From Bacteroidales bacterium (lineage in GTDB: Bacteria; Bacteroidota; Bacteroidia; Bacteroidales; UBA932): 58,841 bases of DNA. The stretch is taken from NCBI GenBank assembly GCA_017480345.1, contig JAFVAU010000024.1, positions 1 to 58,841 on the forward strand, in the 5' to 3' direction. Positions 55,083-58,841 of the stretch are shown here, piece by piece. The first letter of the stretch is position 1. The number at the start of each line of letters is the position of its first letter. A model generated the notes under the pieces. That model was given only the letters and a program-made list of their open reading frames with translations, was not told the DNA's origin and did not search any database. A program made the translations under genes and the position numbers.

Positions 55083-57044
55083 TTACTGGGCCAGTTCATC
55101 GGCCACAGCCTTGCGGACATACTCCACAAACTGCGGCACACTCATGGAACCCTGGTCCTCGGCTCCACGGCGTACGGAGACGGACTCTTCCGCCTGCTCT
55201 TTTTCTCCTACGATGACCAGCAGCGGCACCCTCATAAGGGAAGTCTCACGGATTCTCTTACCCAGCGTCTCGTTACGGTCGTCAATAGAGGCGCGAATTT
55301 CGGAATTATTTAGCAGATTTACAACTTTTTTCGCATAATCTGCATATTTTTCGCTCACAGGCAGCACTTTAACCTGGTCCGGATGCAGCCACAGCGGCAG
55401 ATGTCCGGCGGTGTGCTCCAGCAGCACGGCCACAAAGCGCTCCAGGGAGCCGAAGGGGGCGCGGTGAATCATCACCGGACGCTTGCGGCTGCCGTCGGAG
55501 TCCACATATTCCAGTTCGAAGCGCTCCGGCAGGTTGTAGTCTACCTGGATGGTACCCAGCTGCCAGCTGCGGCCCAGGGCGTCCTTCACCATGAAGTCCA
55601 GCTTGGGGCCGTAGAAAGCGGCCTCGCCGGTTTCCACCACATAGGGAAGCCCCTTCTTCTTGGCGGCGTCGATGATGCCCTGCTCGGCCTTGTTCCAGTT
55701 TTCGTCGGAGCCAATGTACTTGGACGGGTTCTTGGGGTCCCGCAGGGAGACCTGGGCGGTGAACTTGTCAAAGTGGAGGGTCTTGAACACATAGAGGATG
55801 AGGTCTATCACCTTCTCGAATTCCTCCTGGAGCTGGTCCTGGCGGCAGAACAGGTGGGCGTCATCCTGGGTGAAGCTGCGCACGCGGGTGAGACCGTGCA
55901 ACTCTCCGGACTGCTCGTAGCGATATACGGTGCCAAACTCCGCAAAACGCAGGGGAAGGTCACGGTAAGAACGGGGAGCGCTGCGGAAAATCTCGCAGTG
56001 GTGGGGGCAGTTCATGGGTTTGAGGAGGTATTCCTCTCCCTCCTGCGGGGTATGGATGGGCTGGAAGGAATCCTTGCCGTACTTGGCATAGTGACCGGAA
56101 GTAACGTACAGTTCCTTTCCGCCGATATGGGGCGTCACCACGGGGAGGTAGCCGTATTCGGCCTGCTTTTTGGCCAGGAAGGCCTGCAGGGTGTTGCGGA
56201 GGGCGGCACCGCGGGGCAGCCACAGGGGCAGGCCGGCGCCCACCCGCTGGGAGAAGGTGAAGAGTTCCATCTCCTTGCCAATCTTGCGGTGGTCCCGCTT
56301 CTTGGCCTCTTCCAGCACCTGGAGATACTCGTCCAGCATGCTCTTCTTGGGGAAGGTGATGCCGTAGATACGGGTGAGCTGACCGCGGGTCTCGTCACCA
56401 CGCCAGTAAGCACCGGCCAGGGACAGCACCTTCACGGCCTTGATCACTTCCGTGTTTTTCAGGTGCGGGCCGCGGCACAGGTCCGTGAACTGGCCGTTGG
56501 TATAGTAGGTGATGGTTCCGTCTTCCAGTTCGGAGATGAGCTCCTGCTTGTACTGGTCTCCCTTCTGGGTGAAGTACTTCATGGCATCGGCCTTGGACAC
56601 CTCGATGCGCTGGAAATCCTGCTTCTGACGGGCAAATTCCAGCATCTTGTCTTCGATGGCCTTGAAATCGGCGTCCGTGAGGGTGCCTCCGTTCATGTCC
56701 ACGTCATAATAGAAGCCATTGTCAATGGCCGGGCCGATACCGAACTTGACGCCCGGATAGAGGGCCTCCAGGGCTTCCGCCATCAAGTGGGAAGAGCTGT
56801 GCCAGAATACTTTCTTGGCCTCGTCGTCCTCCCACTTGAGAAGACGCAGGGAGCAGTCTTCCAGGATGGGACGGGTGAGGTCTATGGTGGTTCCGCGGGA
56901 TGTTTCGGGCTCTTGAGGGTATTTGATCTGGGCAGCCAGGACATCGGCCGCCAAACGAGGGCTGATGCCCATGGCAATGTCATAAGCGCTTACGCCAGCC
57001 TCATACTGACGTACATTTCCATCCGGGAACGTAATGTTAATCAT
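55083..57044 (-). CDS. thrS: Threonyl-tRNA synthetase
   Basis: 653-residue class II synthetase charging tRNA-Thr. TGS domain (about residues 1-60), editing domain with [17 protein letters not shown] (about 82-98), catalytic core with [10 protein letters not shown] and [19 protein letters not shown], then the anticodon-binding domain ([15 protein letters not shown] onward). It is the first gene of the translation operon; infC follows after 26 nt. Confidence 0.98.
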   Translation of the reverse strand: MINITFPDGNVRQYEAGVSAYDIAMGISPRLAADVLAAQIKYPQEPETSRGTTIDLTRPILEDCSLRLLKWEDDEAKKVFWHSSSHLMAEALEALYPGVKFGIGPAIDNGFYYDVDMNGGTLTDADFKAIEDKMLEFARQKQDFQRIEVSKADAMKYFTQKGDQYKQELISELEDGTITYYTNGQFTDLCRGPHLKNTEVIKAVKVLSLAGAYWRGDETRGQLTRIYGITFPKKSMLDEYLQVLEEAKKRDHRKIGKEMELFTFSQRVGAGLPLWLPRGAALRNTLQAFLAKKQAEYGYLPVVTPHIGGKELYVTSGHYAKYGKDSFQPIHTPQEGEEYLLKPMNCPHHCEIFRSAPRSYRDLPLRFAEFGTVYRYEQSGELHGLTRVRSFTQDDAHLFCRQDQLQEEFEKVIDLILYVFKTLHFDKFTAQVSLRDPKNPSKYIGSDENWNKAEQGIIDAAKKKGLPYVVETGEAAFYGPKLDFMVKDALGRSWQLGTIQVDYNLPERFELEYVDSDGSRKRPVMIHRAPFGSLERFVAVLLEHTAGHLPLWLHPDQVKVLPVSEKYADYAKKVVNLLNNSEIRASIDDRNETLGKRIRETSLMRVPLLVIVGEKEQAEESVSVRRGAEDQGSMSVPQFVEYVRKAVADELAQ

Positions 57045-57083
57045 AATTTGTCTTGAGTTTATTACTTACAATGTCTTTCACTC

Positions 57084-57112
57084 GCTACTCGTTTGAATAG
57101 CCTGCAAATATA
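57084..57112 (-). promoter_or_regulatory. Promoter -7 box and 5' hairpin of thrS
   Basis: TATATTTG on the minus strand (plus 57105-57112). Just downstream, GCTATTC-aaac-GAGTAGC (plus 57084-57101) forms a 7-bp hairpin at the extreme 5' end of a leader of about 60 nt. No -33 box is clear. Confidence 0.55.
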
Positions 57113-57125
57113 CGAATTTTTTGTG

Positions 57126-57133
57126 TATCTTTG
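57126..57133 (+). promoter_or_regulatory. -7 box of the DUF4199 gene
   Basis: TATCTTTG followed by 6 nt and the ATG at 57140. Near-leaderless; divergent from thrS. Confidence 0.7.
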
Positions 57134-57139
57134 TATGTC

Positions 57140-57715
57140 ATGAAAGGGAAATTGGACAACACCCTCCTTTGGAACGAGGCCGCCAAGGCGGGGCTCCTAC
57201 TGGGCCTCGTGTCCGTATCCTGCCTGCTTCTGAAGGAGCTGGCGGGCCAGTCCGGAAGCGATTTCCTCACGCAGGCCGCCGTCATCATCCTCTGGACAGT
57301 GGAATTCTTCGGCTGCATCCTCCTGATGAAGAAGGTCCAGCTGGACCTCCGGGACAAATACCAAGACATCAAGATAGCCGATACCTTCCGGCTGGGCCGG
57401 AGGGCGGCGCTCCTGAGCGGCCTTGTGCTGGCATCGGCCCAGGCGCTGGTGATCATGTACATGCCCGAGGAAACCATGGAGGAGCTGGTGAGCGCCGTGT
57501 CGGAATCCATGAACATGACCGTCGCCCAGCAGGAAGAGGTTAACGGCATGATGGACAAGCTCCCCGTCCTCACCTTCCTTTTCCAATGGCTCTACTGCTT
57601 CCTATACGGAACGGTGCTCTCCAGCATCATGTCCCGCTACATCTTCTTCCAGAAACTCTTCGGCGGCCCCTTCGACGGCCCTCAAAATAAGCAGAACAAC
57701 CCTGACGAACAATAA
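57140..57715 (+). CDS. DUF4199 membrane protein
   Basis: A 191-residue integral membrane protein with four predicted helices (about residues 12-32, 40-62, 88-108, 145-168). The arrangement matches DUF4199, a Bacteroidota family of unknown function often encoded before a GT2 glycosyltransferase. The stop is 3 nt before that gene. Start set by the promoter at 57126. Confidence 0.85.
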   Translation: MKGKLDNTLLWNEAAKAGLLLGLVSVSCLLLKELAGQSGSDFLTQAAVIILWTVEFFGCILLMKKVQLDLRDKYQDIKIADTFRLGRRAALLSGLVLASAQALVIMYMPEETMEELVSAVSESMNMTVAQQEEVNGMMDKLPVLTFLFQWLYCFLYGTVLSSIMSRYIFFQKLFGGPFDGPQNKQNNPDEQ

Positions 57716-57718
57716 GTT

Positions 57719-58657
57719 ATGGACCTGTCAATCATCATCCCCCTGTACAACGAGGCCGAGTCCCTGCCGGAGCTGAAGGCTTGGATAGACCGCTCCCTGA
57801 AAGACTTTTCCTACGAGATTATCTTCGTGGACGACGGCTCCACCGACGGTTCCTGGGAGGTGATCCGGGAGATGGCCGATAAAAACGTCCGGGGCATCCG
57901 CTTCCGCCGGAACTACGGGAAATCGGCCGCCCTCTATGAAGGCTTTGCCGCAGCCCGGGGGGAGATTGTGGTCACCATGGACGCAGACCTGCAGGACTCT
58001 CCGGAAGAGATTCCCGAGATGGTGCGCATGATCCGGGAAGAAGGCTACGACCTGATGAGTGGCTGGAAGCAGCACCGCAAGGACAACGCCCTTACCAAGA
58101 ACCTGCCCTCCAAACTCTACAACTGGACGGCCCGCAAGGTAACCGGCATCAAACTGCACGACATGAACTGCGGCCTCAAGGCCTACAAGGCCGATGTGGT
58201 GAAAAACATAGAAGTCTACGGGGAGATGCACCGCTATATCCCCTACCTGGCCAAGAACGCCGGTTTTGACAAGATTGGAGAGAAACGCGTCCATCACCAG
58301 AAACGCAAGTACGGCTCCTCCAAATTCGGCCTGGACCGCTTTGTCCACGGCTTCCTGGACCTGATGAGCCTCTGGTTCCTGTCCCGTTTCGGCGGCAAGC
58401 CCATGCACTTCTTCGGCACCAGCGGAATCCTCATGTTCCTGGTAGGCTTTGTGATGACCGTCTGGATCATCGTGGCCAAACTGGTCCACCAGGCCCAGGG
58501 CATCAAGTTCCGCGCCGTCACGGACCAGCCCCTCTTCTACCTGGCTCTCATGGCCGTAGTGCTGGGCGTCATGCTCTTCCTGGCCGGTTTCCTCGGAGAA
58601 ATGGTCTCCCGCTCCTCCGCCACCCGCAACGACTACCAAATCAAGGAACGCCTATAA
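57719..58657 (+). CDS. GT2 family glycosyltransferase (polyprenyl-phosphate type)
   Basis: A 312-residue GT-A glycosyltransferase. SIIIPLYNEAESLPEL opens the nucleotide-binding fold, FVDDGSTDGSW and TMDADLQDSPEE hold the donor-binding aspartates (DXD-like DAD at about residues 90-92). Two C-terminal membrane helices (about 235-258 and 268-295) place it with DPM1/GtrB enzymes that transfer a sugar to polyprenyl phosphate. Acceptor and sugar are unknown. It is in an operon with DUF4199. Confidence 0.92.
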   Translation: MDLSIIIPLYNEAESLPELKAWIDRSLKDFSYEIIFVDDGSTDGSWEVIREMADKNVRGIRFRRNYGKSAALYEGFAAARGEIVVTMDADLQDSPEEIPEMVRMIREEGYDLMSGWKQHRKDNALTKNLPSKLYNWTARKVTGIKLHDMNCGLKAYKADVVKNIEVYGEMHRYIPYLAKNAGFDKIGEKRVHHQKRKYGSSKFGLDRFVHGFLDLMSLWFLSRFGGKPMHFFGTSGILMFLVGFVMTVWIIVAKLVHQAQGIKFRAVTDQPLFYLALMAVVLGVMLFLAGFLGEMVSRSSATRNDYQIKERL

Positions 58658-58660
58658 ACA

Positions 58661-58697
58661 AAAAGCCCCGGAGGTCGTATGACCTTCGGGGCTTTCG
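58661..58697. terminator. Terminator between the GT2 gene and 5S rRNA
   Basis: AGCCCCGGAGGTC-gtat-GACCTTCGGGGCT with A and T runs on either side; usable for both the GT2 gene and the rRNA operon. Confidence 0.85.
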
Positions 58698-58702
58698 AAA
58701 AA

Positions 58703-58812
<110 letters not shown>

Positions 58813-58841
58813 ATATATTACTTGAGAGAACAGATCTTTGG

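Overview
The window (about 58 % G+C) looks like a chromosomal segment of a gut- or rumen-type Bacteroidales bacterium. Direct evidence is the Bacteroidota promoter (TTTG/TTG, 19-21 bp, TAnnTTTG) upstream of many genes, an almost complete lack of Shine-Dalgarno sequences, and lineage-typical proteins: DUF4295, DUF4296, DUF4199, DUF3575, a Mfa2/FimB-like lipoprotein and a GH95 fucosidase. I cannot name a genus; a Cryptobacteroides- or Rikenellaceae-like uncultured lineage would fit.

Layout. 1-17.3 kb: lon (3' end), ung-coaD-thioredoxin-like operon, rluD/PASTA operon, lnt, a large outer-membrane barrel protein, ruvC, rplU-rpmA-serS behind a structured leader, rpsU with a strong Shine-Dalgarno, and an operon of an EF-hand membrane protein, a STAND-like ATPase and a sirtuin. 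17.4-25.8 kb: minus-strand run lptB-dnaX-ctp-dCMP deaminase-acyl-CoA ligase-anchored protein of unknown function. 25.8-36.6 kb: an EEP-family lipoprotein, GH95 fucosidase, a fused PlsC/GNAT acyltransferase (glycine-lipid type), yceD-rpmF-tRNA-Arg, typA, a metallopeptidase-like lipoprotein and a DUF3575/Mfa2-like fimbrial pair. 36.6-43.4 kb: tRNA-Leu and the minus-strand run ftsY-pheT-DUF4296-amidohydrolase-radical SAM-deoC. 43.5-50.7 kb: an accessory island. 50.7-58.8 kb: asnA, the thrS-infC-rpmI-rplT-lepB-rpmB-rpmG-DUF4295 translation operon, DUF4199, a GT2 glycosyltransferase and a 5S rRNA at the edge of an rRNA operon.

The island is the most unusual part. It is bracketed by two 133-bp REP doublets in inverted orientation (43495-43627 and 50538-50670, about 85 % identical by hand alignment). 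Inside are a REP-associated tyrosine transposase (RAYT), a heavily structured RNA with its own terminator, a two-gene adenine methyltransferase, an MNT antitoxin gene followed by a HEPN toxin gene broken by two stops, and a GIY-YIG nuclease-SF2 helicase fusion. The transposase and the helicase genes both end inside the REP arms, which supply the last two codons and the stop. The centre of the methyltransferase is AT-rich, as if its recognition part had been exchanged.

Across the whole window the 7-mer ATCGGCC/GGCCGAT occurs about 100 times by my hand count, against roughly 11 expected from base composition, in both orientations and in several reading frames. It is also in every REP unit. This resembles the HIP1 motif of cyanobacteria or a DNA uptake sequence and may be undescribed in this lineage. 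Other notable signals are an infC gene that seems to start at ATC behind a perfect Shine-Dalgarno, seven promoters whose -7 box lies 5-8 nt from the start codon, and two palindromic elements inserted in frame in dnaX and in the helicase gene.
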